Positions 1 to 9,900 of a stretch of 43,524 nucleotides of DNA are shown piece by piece. Position 1 is the first letter of the stretch. Each line of letters starts with the position of its first letter. This DNA is from an uncultured Muribaculaceae bacterium (GTDB taxonomy: Bacteria > Bacteroidota > Bacteroidia > Bacteroidales > Muribaculaceae): contig CAJUMI010000012.1 in assembly GCA_910587545.1 (NCBI GenBank), positions 1 through 43,524 of the forward strand. The letters are read 5' to 3'. The position numbers and the translations under genes are program-made. The notes beneath the pieces are model-generated. The model did not search any database. It was not told where the DNA came from and worked only from the letters and a program-made list of their open reading frames with translations.

Positions 1-53
1 CAACGACCCTCTGATTAACAGTCAGATGCTCTAACCGACTGAGCTATTGAAGC
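1..53 (-). tRNA. tRNA-Asn (GTT), 5' part only
   Basis: Read on the minus strand, position 53 begins a 7-nt acceptor arm, then T8 A9, a D stem (GCTC/GAGC) and an anticodon stem TCTGA/TCAGA around the loop CTGTTAA, whose anticodon is GTT (asparagine). The variable region follows and the gene runs off the window start, so the T arm and 3' acceptor end are not visible. The anticodon is clear; the exact 5' end is inferred from tRNA spacing. Confidence 0.9.
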
Positions 54-266
54 GTGTTTTGCGCCCCCCCCTCCGGGGTTTTGCGATGCAAAATTAGAGC
101 TAAAAATCGAGATATGCAATACCTTTTGTAAATTTATTTCAAAAAAATCACGATGTGCGAGTCATATGTGCAATTTACAACGGACTATTTTTGGGGGATA
201 TTTAAAAAAACGGTTGTAAAAACCTCTTTTGGCGGTTGGATGTTATGTTAATTGAGAATGATTGAT

Positions 267-274
267 TAACTTCG
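267..274 (+). promoter_or_regulatory. Weak candidate -7 element upstream of the S41 peptidase gene
   Basis: TAACTTCG matches the Bacteroidota -7 consensus TAnnTTTG at all but one fixed base and lies about 65 bp before the chosen start at 338. No good -33 TTTG is seen 19-21 bp upstream. The rest of 54-283 holds a C-rich stretch just after the tRNA and AT-rich sequence with no other feature I can support. Confidence 0.25.
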
Positions 275-337
275 CTTTCCGATTTGATTTCGAAAAGGAC
301 TTACATCTCGATAAAACGTTTCAGACCCAACGTAAAT

Positions 338-2008
338 ATGAAAAAATTACTGATCGTCATAATCTCGTGCTTTGTAATAGTGAGCATTGGAGCCAAGACG
401 TCGACCACGCGGAGCAGCAAGGCCGATATTTCGCGAAATCTTCAGATATTCAATGCGATATATAAGGAATTGCAGACGCAGTATGTCGACACGATCGACG
501 CTGATGCCACGATGCAGACGGCCATTAGGGCTATGCTTTCGACTATCGATCCTTACACCGAATATTATCCGGCCGACAACCAGGATGAGATCACGGCGAT
601 CTCGGCAGGGCAGTATGCGGGCATCGGTTCGGTCATCATGAAGCGCGACAAGGATGTGATTATCCATCGTCCGCAGTGGGATACGCCTTCGCGCCGCGCA
701 GGTGTGCGCCACGGCGATGTGATACTTGCGGTCGATGACTGGGCTGTTCCGGCTGACGCCGATGTCAGCGAGGTGAGCAAGCGCCTGCGCGGCCAGGCCG
801 GCACGCATGTCAGGGTCGACGTGCGCCGTCCTTATGTCAAGGATTCCCTGCTGAGTTTCGACATAGTGCGCGGAGCGATCAAGGTCGATCCGATGCCGTG
901 GTACGGTATGCTTGATGACAGCGTAGGTTACATAAGACTGACCACGTTCAACGAAAGCAGCGCCGAGGCGGTCAAGAACGCAGTTGTCTCGCTCAAGGCC
1001 CGTCCTGAACTCAAAGGCATCATCCTCGACCTGCGTGACAATGGCGGAGGCCTGCTTGAGAGCGCAGTGCAGATAGCGGGTAATTTTGTCGACAAGGGCA
1101 CAGAGATAGTAAGAACGAAATACAGCGACTCAACCAATGTCAAAATCTACCGCACACCCAAGAAGCCTATAGATACTAAAATACCTCTGGCTGTCCTGAT
1201 CAACGACGGTACGGCCTCGTCGGCCGAGATCGTGTCGGGCTCGCTCCAGGATCTCGACCGTGCGGTGGTCATCGGCCAGCGTTCATACGGCAAGGGACTT
1301 GTCCAGAATACGCGTCCGATACCCTATGACGGACTGTTCAAGGTAACTGTCGCCCGATACTATATCCCGAGCGGACGCCTGATCCAGGCGATAGACTATA
1401 GTCATCGCGACGAGAACGGCCGCGTGACCCGTATCCCTGACAGTCTGACGAATGTGTTTCACACCCGTCTGGGGCGCGAGGTGCGTGACGGGGGCGGTAT
1501 CACGCCCGATGTCAAGGTCGGCGTACCTGACGGCAACCGCCTGCTATACAATATCGTGGGAGATTTCTGGTCGTTTGATTTCGCCAATCGCTACGCATCG
1601 CTCCATGACAGCGCTTCGGTGGGAGATCCGACCGGGTTTGAGATTACTGATACGATCTTCGAGGAGTTCAAGAAATTCATTGATCCCGACCGCTTCAAGT
1701 ATGACCGTTTGTGTGAAAGCGGTATAAAATATCTGCGTGATGCAGCCGAAAGCGAGGGATATATGAACGATAGTGTGGCAGCCGAGTTCAGTCGCCTCGA
1801 AGCGATGCTCAAACATGATCTCAATCACGATCTCGACCATAACCGCAAGGCCATCATCGACATCCTCGACTCTGAAATTGCCGACCGTTATTTCTCGGAG
1901 GCCGAGCTCACACGCCGCGTTGTCAGCAAAGGTGACGCCGAGGTCGATTCGGCGCGTGCGATATTGTCCGATCCGGCGCGGTATAAATCGATTCTTCATC
2001 TCAAATGA
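338..2008 (+). CDS. S41 family C-terminal processing peptidase (CtpA/Prc-like)
   Basis: This is a periplasmic serine protease with a Ser-Lys dyad that cleaves proteins near their C termini. Numbered from the start at 338 (556 aa), an N-terminal signal or anchor (MKKLLIVIISCFVIVSIGA) is followed by a PDZ domain at about 85-170 and the S41 core at about 185-390. The core contains ILDLRDNGGG, then TASSAEI with the probable nucleophile S294, and SYGKGLVQ with the general base K319 and Q323. The 25-residue Ser-Lys spacing fits the CtpA/CtpB family. The last 150 residues are a charged extension of unknown role. An in-frame ATG at 284 would put 18 residues ahead of the signal, so 338 is preferred. 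The stop codon overlaps the mfd start (ATGA), implying co-transcription. The substrate cannot be told from sequence. Confidence 0.93.
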   Translation: MKKLLIVIISCFVIVSIGAKTSTTRSSKADISRNLQIFNAIYKELQTQYVDTIDADATMQTAIRAMLSTIDPYTEYYPADNQDEITAISAGQYAGIGSVIMKRDKDVIIHRPQWDTPSRRAGVRHGDVILAVDDWAVPADADVSEVSKRLRGQAGTHVRVDVRRPYVKDSLLSFDIVRGAIKVDPMPWYGMLDDSVGYIRLTTFNESSAEAVKNAVVSLKARPELKGIILDLRDNGGGLLESAVQIAGNFVDKGTEIVRTKYSDSTNVKIYRTPKKPIDTKIPLAVLINDGTASSAEIVSGSLQDLDRAVVIGQRSYGKGLVQNTRPIPYDGLFKVTVARYYIPSGRLIQAIDYSHRDENGRVTRIPDSLTNVFHTRLGREVRDGGGITPDVKVGVPDGNRLLYNIVGDFWSFDFANRYASLHDSASVGDPTGFEITDTIFEEFKKFIDPDRFKYDRLCESGIKYLRDAAESEGYMNDSVAAEFSRLEAMLKHDLNHDLDHNRKAIIDILDSEIADRYFSEAELTRRVVSKGDAEVDSARAILSDPARYKSILHLK

Positions 2009-5000
2009 CACTCGAGAATCTTCACAGACTTTTCATCACATCAGCAAGAACGAATGCTCTTTCATCGTTAAGCCACAGCCGGCGCGCTACACTCTACGGC
2101 CTTGCCGGATCGTCGGTGTCGATGGCTCTCAGTGCGATCAGAACTTCTGACGGCACACCGATACTTGTCATCGGCGATTCTCCCGACGACGCGGGCTATC
2201 TCTATTTCGACCTTGTCCGTCTGGTGGGCGAGGAGGCTGTAGCGATACTGCCGTCAGGATATAAGCGCGATATCAAATACGGTCAGGCCGACGAGCCGGC
2301 GAGAGTGCTCCGCACCGAGACGCTCAACCGCATCGCCGACGGCCGGAGACTGCGTTTTGTCGTGACATCGCCCGAGGCTCTGGCCGAAAAGGTGGCCACG
2401 CGCAAGTCTATCACCGACCACACCCTTCACTTCAGGCGAGGTGCTGAATATGACCTTACTGAGGCCGAGAAATGGCTGCGCGACAACGGGTTTACAGAAG
2501 TCGACTATGTCTACGAGCCCGGACACTTTGCGGTGCGCGGCTCGATACTCGATATTTTTGGCTACTCCAACGAACTGCCCTACCGCTTAGATTTCTTCGG
2601 CGACGAGATAGATTCGATCAGATCGTTCAACGTCGAGACGCAGCTGTCTGAGGAAAAATTCGATGAGATTGCCGTGACCTCGAATGTCGCTTTGCTTGCC
2701 TCGGGACAGTCGCTGCTCGACTATATCTCGCCGTCGACTGTAATAGCCGTGCGCGATCTGTCGTTTACAGTCGAGCGCATCAAGGCCATTGCCTCGTCGG
2801 AGTTTTCGCAGAGCGCCATGATAGCCGATGAGGGTGACTCCCGTGCCATGGATCAGGTCATAGATCCTGAAGAGTTTGCAGAGCATATAATGCAGTTCAG
2901 ACTCCGTGAATTCACGTCATCTTCAACTGTCGAAGGCTCAGTCGCGGCGTCGCTTGGCTTCGACTGTTCGCCGCAGGGAGTATACCACAAGAATTTCGAT
3001 CTTATCAGCGAGTCGTTCCGTCGTCTCGGTGATGAGGGATATACAATTTATATACTGAGCGACAACGAAAAACAGATCGACCGCCTGCGTGCCATTTTCG
3101 AGGATCGCGGAGACAAGATTGATTTTACGTCTGTCAGCGCCACTCTCCACGAAGGCTTTGTCGACCACTTGGCGAAGATCTGCGTGTTCACCGATCATCA
3201 GATCTTCGACCGCTTTCATAAATACACTCTCAAGAGCGACCGCGCGCGTTCGGGCAAACTCGCCCTTTCACTGAAGGAGCTGAGCCAGATAGAGGTCGGA
3301 GACTACATCGTCCATGTCGATCATGGCGTCGGCACTTTCGCTGGACTGCTGCGCACCGATGTCGGCGGTCGCACCCAGGAGATGATCAAACTCGTCTACA
3401 AGAACAACGACATCATTTTCGTGTCGATCCACGCTCTTCATAAACTGGCCAAGTACAGGGGCAAAGAGGGTGTGCCGCCCAAAATCGACCGCATCGGTTC
3501 GGGCGCGTGGAACAAAGTCAAGGAACGCACAAAATCCAAACTGAAGGACATCGCACGCGATCTCATCCGTCTCTATGCGGCGCGCAAAGAGGAAAAAGGC
3601 TATGCCTTTGCTCCCGACAGTTATCTGCAGCAGGAACTCGAGGCGTCGTTTGTCTATGAGGATACCCCCGACCAGCTGACGGCCACCCAGGCTGTCAAGG
3701 CCGACATGGAAAGTCCCCGGCCGATGGACCGTCTGATATGCGGCGACGTCGGTTTCGGCAAGACGGAGGTAGCGATCCGTGCGGCGTTCAAGGCCGCGGT
3801 TGACGGCAAACAGGTAGCCGTGCTTGTGCCTACGACGGTGCTTGCCTATCAGCATTACCGTACGTTCAGCGAGCGTCTGAAGGAGTTCCCGGTGAGGGTT
3901 GACTATCTGTCGCGCGCCCGCTCGCCCAAGCAGGTCAAAGAAATACTCGCCGACCTCGAGGCCGGCAAGATCGATATAATTATCGGCACCCATAAACTGA
4001 TCGGCAAAAGCGTGAAATTCAAGGATCTCGGTCTGCTCGTCATCGACGAGGAACAGAAATTCGGCGTCGCCGTCAAGGAAAAGCTCAAACAGATGAAGGT
4101 CAACATCGACACCCTCACCATGAGTGCGACACCGATACCGCGAACGCTTCAGTTCTCGTTGATGGGAGCCCGCGACCTCTCGGCGATCAACACCCCGCCG
4201 GCCAACCGCTATCCGATCGTCACGTCGGTGACCGCGCTGAGCGACGACATTGTAAGCGAGGCTATCAATTTCGAGCTGTCGCGCAACGGTCAGGTATTTT
4301 TCATCAACAACCGCATCGAGGGGCTGCTTGATATCGAGGCGATGATCAGGCGGCTTGTGCCCGACGCGCGCACGGTGATCGCCCACGGACAGATGTCGCC
4401 CGAGAAACTCGAGAAGGCTATCGTCGACTTCGCCGCCCATGACTACGACGTACTTCTCTCGACGACCATCGTCGAGAGCGGTATCGACATGCCAAATGTC
4501 AACACTATCATAATCAACAGTGCCCAGAACTTCGGCCTCAGTGAGCTGCATCAGCTCAGAGGCAGGGTAGGGCGCAGCTCGCGCAAGGCCTTCTGCTATC
4601 TGCTCGTGCCGCCTCAGATCCCGCTGTCGCCCGTGGCCCGACGCCGTCTCCAGGCTATAGAGAGTTTCTCCGATCTCGGCGCGGGCATACATATCGCCAT
4701 GCAGGATCTCGACATACGCGGTGCCGGCAATCTGCTCGGTGCGGAGCAGAGCGGCTTTATCGCTGATCTCGGCTACGAGACCTATCAGAAGATACTCAAA
4801 GAGGCCGTAACCGAGCTTCGCACCGAGGAATTCGGCGGTGTGCTTACGGCCGATGTCAACACCGTGCCGCAGGATGATGCCGAACCCGAGTATGTGGCCG
4901 ATTGTGTGATCGAAAGCGACCTCGAACTGCTGTTACCGGCCTGGTACGTGCCGCAGGAGAGCGAACGTATTTCTCTTTATCAGGAATTGGACAGCATTGA

Positions 5001-5358
5001 GCGCGAGCTTGATCTGCAGGCGTTCCGCTCGCGTCTCGAAGACCGTTTCGGCAAAGTGCCGCGTGAGACGGTAGAGTTGCTGCGCATACCGCGTCTCCGC
5101 CGTCTGGCTCGTCGTCTCGGCGTGGAGAAGGTGGTCATAAAGCAGTCGGTGATGTATCTCTATTTTGTCGGCGACAACAATGTGGCCTACTACCAGTCGC
5201 CGATGTTCGGCCGTCTGCTCAACTATCTGCAGCAGAACCCGCGTCGCGTCAAGATACGCGAACGCAACGGTCGCCGTAGCTTCGCGATCTCCGACGTAGA
5301 GACCGTCGAGGCCGCCGTCGACATACTCCAGACCGTCATCGCCCTCGATGCGATATAA
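2005..5358 (+). CDS. mfd: Transcription-repair coupling factor Mfd
   Basis: Mfd is a cytoplasmic DNA translocase that displaces RNA polymerase stalled at lesions and recruits UvrA for nucleotide excision repair. At 1117 aa it has normal family length. The N-terminal third resembles the UvrB-homology region. A CarD-like RNA-polymerase interaction domain begins near residue 430 (YIVHVDHGVGTF). The helicase core has Walker A (GDVGFGKTE, about 579-587), the Walker B DEEQ box (about 681), SATPIPRTL, and late motifs STTIVESGIDMP and QLRGRVGRS. A TRCF C-terminal domain follows at about 960-1070. It starts inside the S41 peptidase stop codon (4-bp ATGA overlap), so the two are probably one transcript, although no functional link between them is known to me. 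Confidence 0.98.
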   Translation: MTLENLHRLFITSARTNALSSLSHSRRATLYGLAGSSVSMALSAIRTSDGTPILVIGDSPDDAGYLYFDLVRLVGEEAVAILPSGYKRDIKYGQADEPARVLRTETLNRIADGRRLRFVVTSPEALAEKVATRKSITDHTLHFRRGAEYDLTEAEKWLRDNGFTEVDYVYEPGHFAVRGSILDIFGYSNELPYRLDFFGDEIDSIRSFNVETQLSEEKFDEIAVTSNVALLASGQSLLDYISPSTVIAVRDLSFTVERIKAIASSEFSQSAMIADEGDSRAMDQVIDPEEFAEHIMQFRLREFTSSSTVEGSVAASLGFDCSPQGVYHKNFDLISESFRRLGDEGYTIYILSDNEKQIDRLRAIFEDRGDKIDFTSVSATLHEGFVDHLAKICVFTDHQIFDRFHKYTLKSDRARSGKLALSLKELSQIEVGDYIVHVDHGVGTFAGLLRTDVGGRTQEMIKLVYKNNDIIFVSIHALHKLAKYRGKEGVPPKIDRIGSGAWNKVKERTKSKLKDIARDLIRLYAARKEEKGYAFAPDSYLQQELEASFVYEDTPDQLTATQAVKADMESPRPMDRLICGDVGFGKTEVAIRAAFKAAVDGKQVAVLVPTTVLAYQHYRTFSERLKEFPVRVDYLSRARSPKQVKEILADLEAGKIDIIIGTHKLIGKSVKFKDLGLLVIDEEQKFGVAVKEKLKQMKVNIDTLTMSATPIPRTLQFSLMGARDLSAINTPPANRYPIVTSVTALSDDIVSEAINFELSRNGQVFFINNRIEGLLDIEAMIRRLVPDARTVIAHGQMSPEKLEKAIVDFAAHDYDVLLSTTIVESGIDMPNVNTIIINSAQNFGLSELHQLRGRVGRSSRKAFCYLLVPPQIPLSPVARRRLQAIESFSDLGAGIHIAMQDLDIRGAGNLLGAEQSGFIADLGYETYQKILKEAVTELRTEEFGGVLTADVNTVPQDDAEPEYVADCVIESDLELLLPAWYVPQESERISLYQELDSIERELDLQAFRSRLEDRFGKVPRETVELLRIPRLRRLARRLGVEKVVIKQSVMYLYFVGDNNVAYYQSPMFGRLLNYLQQNPRRVKIRERNGRRSFAISDVETVEAAVDILQTVIALDAI

Positions 5359-5384
5359 GCGGGTGGATTGTCGTCAATTTCAGG

Positions 5385-5401
5385 CATCGCTTTGAGCGAT
5401 G
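5385..5401. terminator. Small hairpin after mfd, possible weak bidirectional terminator
   Basis: A 7-bp perfect stem (CATCGCT/AGCGATG) with the 3-nt loop TTG lies 27 bp after the mfd stop, between convergent genes. No T-run follows on either strand, so termination activity is uncertain. Confidence 0.3.
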
Positions 5402-5492
5402 TAGCAATGTTGATCAAATAAGGTGAAATGCTCAAAAAAAGTAGGGGCTTCCGGTTCGTGCGTCCTTGATTATCAATTCAATACACAGGATA

Positions 5493-5562
5493 TGCGAGCC
5501 GTGCGACCCTACACTCCTCGGTCATTATTCTTTATTTTGGCCGTATTGTGCGAGCCGTGCGA
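5493..5562. repeat. Pair of 14-bp direct repeats
   Basis: TGCGAGCCGTGCGA occurs at 5493-5506 and again at 5549-5562, offset by 56 bp. Each copy has an internal GCGA...GCGA echo. The copies are seen directly; membership in a genome-wide repeat family is only a suspicion. Confidence 0.7.
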
Positions 5563-5678
5563 TGCTATGGTTAATCTATCTGTTGCTTTATGCTCCGGAT
5601 CTTTCCGTCGGTATAGTATTCCTTTATGATGTAGATAGCTTTAGGCAGATAATCCATCGCATCTTCAGGTCGGTGAAT

Positions 5679-6677
5679 TTACCGATGTGAGATCACCGGT
5701 TTTACGCCGCCGGTAGTCGGATATGTTCCCATGTCGGGCCAGTCGCCGATCCAGTCCAGTCTGTCAAGATAACAGACACGGCCCGCATCGGGACGGCTGA
5801 CATCCCAGCCGTGGTAGCAGAGCCACGTCTGACCGTTGTCGTCGACGATGACTTCCGAGCAATGTCCGGGGCCTTTTACGCGGTCGTTGCCTTGGAGCAG
5901 CGGTTCATAGCAGTTGAACATGGCGCTGCCGCCGTGCCTGTCGGTATACGGGCCGAAAAGGTTTTCGGAACGGGCGACACCGAGGTTGTATGTGCTTTCA
6001 AGTCCCTCGCAGCAGGCGCCACGGCTGCCGATGAGATAGTAGTAGCCATTGCGTTTGTAGATACAGGTGCCTTCGATGGCTTCAGGCCATCCGCCGCCGG
6101 CGATCTGACGCTTTTCGCCGACAACGCTCAACCCGTCGTCTGACAACTCGACTCCGAAAATACCGCTGAAACTGCCCCAGAACAGGTATTTCCTGCCGTT
6201 ATCCTCGATGTAGAAAGGGTCGATACTGTTCTGAACGCTGACCTCTTTGCTGCTGAACAGCTTTTTCTGCCATGAATACGGACCGTCGGGATTGTCGGAA
6301 GTCGCGACACAGATGCCACTGTCCCATTCTCCGCCCCATACCGATATGGAAAAGTACATGACGTATTTACCGTTGATATAATTGAGGTCGCTGGCCCATA
6401 CTTCGCCTTTCAGGCCGAGGTGTCCGTCGCCGGGATCCTGAGCGCCGTCAAATGCCATGCGCGCAAAGGTCCAGTCGGTAAGGTTCGGCGATTTCCATAT
6501 TCCGGCACCCGAACTGAGGTAAAACATTCCGTCTGCCGCCCGCAGAACCGAAGGATCGGGGGCGCCGGTGCCGATAACCGGGTTGGTGTAATGATCATGC
6601 TCCGGAGTCGATGTCGTCTGAGCGATTGTCGCTGTACTTATCAGAAGGCCGAAAAGGCCAATCAGTCTTTTTCTCAT
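5679..6677 (-). CDS. Secreted glycoside hydrolase family 43 enzyme
   Basis: GH43 enzymes are five-bladed beta-propellers that act mostly on arabinose- or xylose-containing glycans by inversion. The 332-aa protein starts with a Sec signal (MRKRLIGLFGLLISTATIAQ). The propeller starts at NPVIGTGAPDPSV with candidate general base D41, followed by the pKa-modulating D153 in NSIDPFY and the general acid E202 in EAIEGTCIY. There is no obvious additional carbohydrate-binding module, and the size fits a single-domain enzyme. The overall pattern suggests an arabinosidase or arabinanase-like activity, but GH43 specificity cannot be read reliably from motifs. It has its own promoter (6721-6752, minus strand), divergent from the modular protein gene, and no same-strand partner, so it stands alone rather than in a polysaccharide utilisation locus. 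Confidence 0.9.
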   Translation of the reverse strand: MRKRLIGLFGLLISTATIAQTTSTPEHDHYTNPVIGTGAPDPSVLRAADGMFYLSSGAGIWKSPNLTDWTFARMAFDGAQDPGDGHLGLKGEVWASDLNYINGKYVMYFSISVWGGEWDSGICVATSDNPDGPYSWQKKLFSSKEVSVQNSIDPFYIEDNGRKYLFWGSFSGIFGVELSDDGLSVVGEKRQIAGGGWPEAIEGTCIYKRNGYYYLIGSRGACCEGLESTYNLGVARSENLFGPYTDRHGGSAMFNCYEPLLQGNDRVKGPGHCSEVIVDDNGQTWLCYHGWDVSRPDAGRVCYLDRLDWIGDWPDMGTYPTTGGVKPVISHR

Positions 6678-6720
6678 GGGATATCAGATTTTTGCGGTTG
6701 TAAAATAACTATCGTGACGA

Positions 6721-6752
6721 TAAAGATACAATGTCTGGACTGATTACGCAAA
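6721..6752 (-). promoter_or_regulatory. Bacteroidota-type promoter for the GH43 gene
   Basis: On the minus strand a -33 TTTG (6749-6752) is followed by a 20-bp spacer and TATCTTTA (6721-6728), one mismatch from TAnnTTTG. It lies about 44 bp before the GH43 start codon. Confidence 0.6.
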
Positions 6753-6833
6753 TAAATTTGACTTGTGGATTTAAATCCATATGGGCCTCGATAGTAACAA
6801 AATGATATGTTTTGCAAAAAGAAGGTTGAATAA

Positions 6834-6864
6834 TTTGTGAATACAACATGAATTATTATCTTTG
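6834..6864 (+). promoter_or_regulatory. Bacteroidota-type promoter for the modular secreted protein
   Basis: TTTG (6834-6837), a 19-bp spacer and a perfect TATCTTTG (6857-6864) match the phylum's primary sigma consensus. The expected transcription start is near 6870, which rules out upstream in-frame starts and supports the ATG at 6960. Confidence 0.75.
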
Positions 6865-6959
6865 TGCCGTTTTTAATAGTGTTCTTGTGTCATTCGTGCG
6901 AAATGATGTCTGCGTGCGCATGTGGCATATTATTCATCATAGACATCCAGATTTATTTT

Positions 6960-9900
6960 ATGTGTTCAATCATTACCAAACGTATTGCAGCGGGATTGGC
7001 AGGAGTAATGCTTGCTGTGTCAGGATTACATGCCAAGACCGGAGCTCCGCATTCGCTTGTCGTCAGCGCCAACTTCACTGATGTTTCGCTTGCATGGTGT
7101 GCGCCCGAGTCAGCGAAAGACCTGAAATGGCACAGCGGGAGAGATTATAACGGCGATGCAGTTTCCTCAACAGACGGCCAGAAACTTACAAAGACCTATG
7201 TTGCCGCTAAATTTGACGCTGATGATCTCAGATATTATGCGGGTGAGACGGTGGAAGCGATCACCTTTTTTCAATATCGTCCTGTTTACCGCGTGACTGT
7301 GATGGTTTATGAGGATGGCAACATTGTATCTCAGGCTCAGGCTGATCCGGCGAAATATATCAAGAATACGCCTCTCAGAGTGGCGTTGCCCGACAAGGTT
7401 GAGATAAAGGCCGGAAGCGAATACCTCTTCGCGGTGTGTTTCGAGGCCGGCAGTAATATGGATTTTATCGCTATCAAGGATGAGGCAAGTAATGCGTCGG
7501 GTAAGGGTGACCTTATGTCGACAGACGGAAAGAACTGGGTCTCTACAGGAAACGGTGAATATCTCATAACCGCAAATCTGGCCAATGACGTAGATGAGAC
7601 TCCTAAAGGCTACAATATCTATCGCGGTGACGTAAAGATTAACGAAAGTCTTGTTGAGGGAACTTCATTGGCCCTTGAGGATCAGCCCGCAGGTGATGTC
7701 TCTTATGTCGTTTCGGCAGTGTATGAAAATGCCGAATATAAATCGTCGCCCTGGGAGACAACTCTGGTCTCATACGCTTCTTTGCTGCCGTCTCCGGCAT
7801 CTTTGGGCGCTTCTGTCAACGAGTTGGATGTCAGACTTGAATGGATGCGTCCTCTTCTTGGCGGAAATGAACTTACATGGACAGATAAGTCCAAGGGCAT
7901 CTCTATCGGCGGTACGGCGTCGAAAGATACAAAAGTATGGGTCCGAAACCAATTTGACGCATCTGATCTTATAGCGTTTCGCGGCGGAAGTATCTCTGCG
8001 ATCAATTTCAATTTCAGCGAGGCTGTGATTTCCGGCGTGACGCTGTTTGTGACAAAAGACGGCGCGATAGATTATTATGAAACGGTGGCAGACGGTAAAA
8101 TCGCTGAAATAAAGGCCGGTGAGTGGGTGAAGTTTACGTTGTCCAGGCCTTACGGGCTTGAGGATGGTCACGATTACGGGTATGGCCTCTATGTGCTTCA
8201 TACTCCGAAAGCTCATCCTATAAGTGTCGACAATTCGGTTGCGGTCAATGTAAAAGGCAATAGTTTCTCGGTTTCGTCACCTGCTTCGAATGACTTTTCA
8301 GCGTCAAAGCCCTCGTGGAAGACTCTGAAATCAGGCGGGATGGACGGAAACTGGCTCATGACCGCCGATATCGAGGGCTCACCGGCAGCGATCACTGCTC
8401 CCTCGTATGACATTTATCGCGACGGGCAGAAAATCGGGTCGGGAGTAAACGGTCTGTCGTTTGATGATAAGGTTGGCGAACTGGGAGAATATGTCTATTC
8501 GGTTGTATCATGTTCGGGCGACAATGTTTCGCTCCCGGTCGAATGCCGAGCCGTTGTCAAACTGCCGGCGGCATATTCCGCACCTCTTGTAGAGAATGCA
8601 TCGTTCGATCGGGATACGAAACGCCTTGAAATCGCATGGAATATGGATAAGGAAATATCCCATTGCGGCGAAGCCACATATCTTGCCGGCTTTGATGAGG
8701 ACATGTCTCTTATGTGGGGATCACAGTTTACCGCGGCAGAGCTTTCGGCATATAAAGGTTATTCGATCAAGAAACTTAAATTTGCCGTCGGCGCGGATAT
8801 CGGTGATTTTTCAGTCGGTGTCTACGACAAACAAGGCAATGCGCTTTCGAAGATCGATATTCCCGCCGGCAGTGTCGAGGCTCAGACGACCTATACTGTA
8901 AATTTGCCAGAGGCTGTGGCTGTGACTGGAGAGCAAGATCTTATATTTGCTTATTCCGGAACTATCCCTGGCGGAAAATCGGCAATAATCCTTGATGAAG
9001 GTCCGCTTGTTGACGGTGGTGCCAAGATCAGTCTTACCGGAGGCGTTAACTGGCTGAACCTTTCAACGCTAAATCCGGCATATGCCAAATATAACATATT
9101 CATCTCCGCGATGGCGTCGGAAGATGTAGACAGCCCCTCGCAGGCAAAATTCGCTGAAATCGGAACTTTGAATGCCGTCGCGTCAAGTATTGTGAAACCC
9201 GACAGAATATACGGGGTGGAAGGATGTGGAACGGCAGTGAGGAAATCTTCGGCTTCGCGTTCGTCACTCCCGGCAGTGAAAGGTTTCAATGTATATTGCA
9301 ATGGAGAAAAAATTGCCGAAACAACCGACATGGAATATACTGAGACTATAACGCGTTTTGCATCGTTCACATACTATGTGACAACTGTTTTTGCCAATGG
9401 CTGGGAGTCCTTGCCGTCTGAAAGCATGACATTTGTCAATCGCATCGCTCAGAAATCCGTGGCTCCGTTCGGACTTGTCGGCGAAATGTCGGGCGACGAT
9501 CTTCAGCTTAAGTGGCAGTCTCCCGAACATTCCACAGTCCTCGGTTATGTTCCTGACGGAGCTGAGATGACGGCAATGCGTATGACGGGCAATTCGACGA
9601 TTAAATCTTATTGCGCTTCGAAGTTCCCCGCATCCGAACTTTCAGATTGCGAAGGATACGTTATATCGCATATCCAGTTCGGCTGTGGATCAACTGAGAT
9701 CAGTTCGGCCGCCGTCATTGTGATGTATGGCGAAAACATAGTCTATACACAGACCGTTCCCGTCTCGACCTTGGTCAATGGTCTGAATGACGTCCGTCTT
9801 AACGAACCGGTAGAGATACCGGCAAATACAGATGTCTGGGTCGGGTTCATCATGTCATACACATCGTCGACACCTCATCCGCTGGGTTGCTTCGAGTGTG

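Larger units (their letters stand above)
5359..5678. other. 320-bp convergent intergenic region
   Basis: This gap lies between the ends of mfd and the convergent GH43 gene. It holds a hairpin at 5385-5401 and two 14-bp direct copies of TGCGAGCCGTGCGA at 5493-5506 and 5549-5562. The short reading frames here look like neither their neighbours nor any family I recognise, and they translate the repeat itself, so I call no gene. It may be a small interspersed repeat or noncoding filler. Confidence 0.6.

Noticed and set aside
3268..4692. 474-codon open frame on the minus strand inside mfd
   Set aside because: It is antisense to conserved helicase motifs, has no recognisable domain, and long antisense frames are expected from this codon usage.
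5423..5690. Two short plus-strand frames in the mfd-GH43 gap
   Set aside because: They overlap each other, run through the 14-bp repeats and look like no protein family; one runs into the GH43 3' end.
6864..6959. N-terminal extension of the modular secreted protein
   Set aside because: The upstream start lies within the -7 promoter element and would precede a complete signal peptide.
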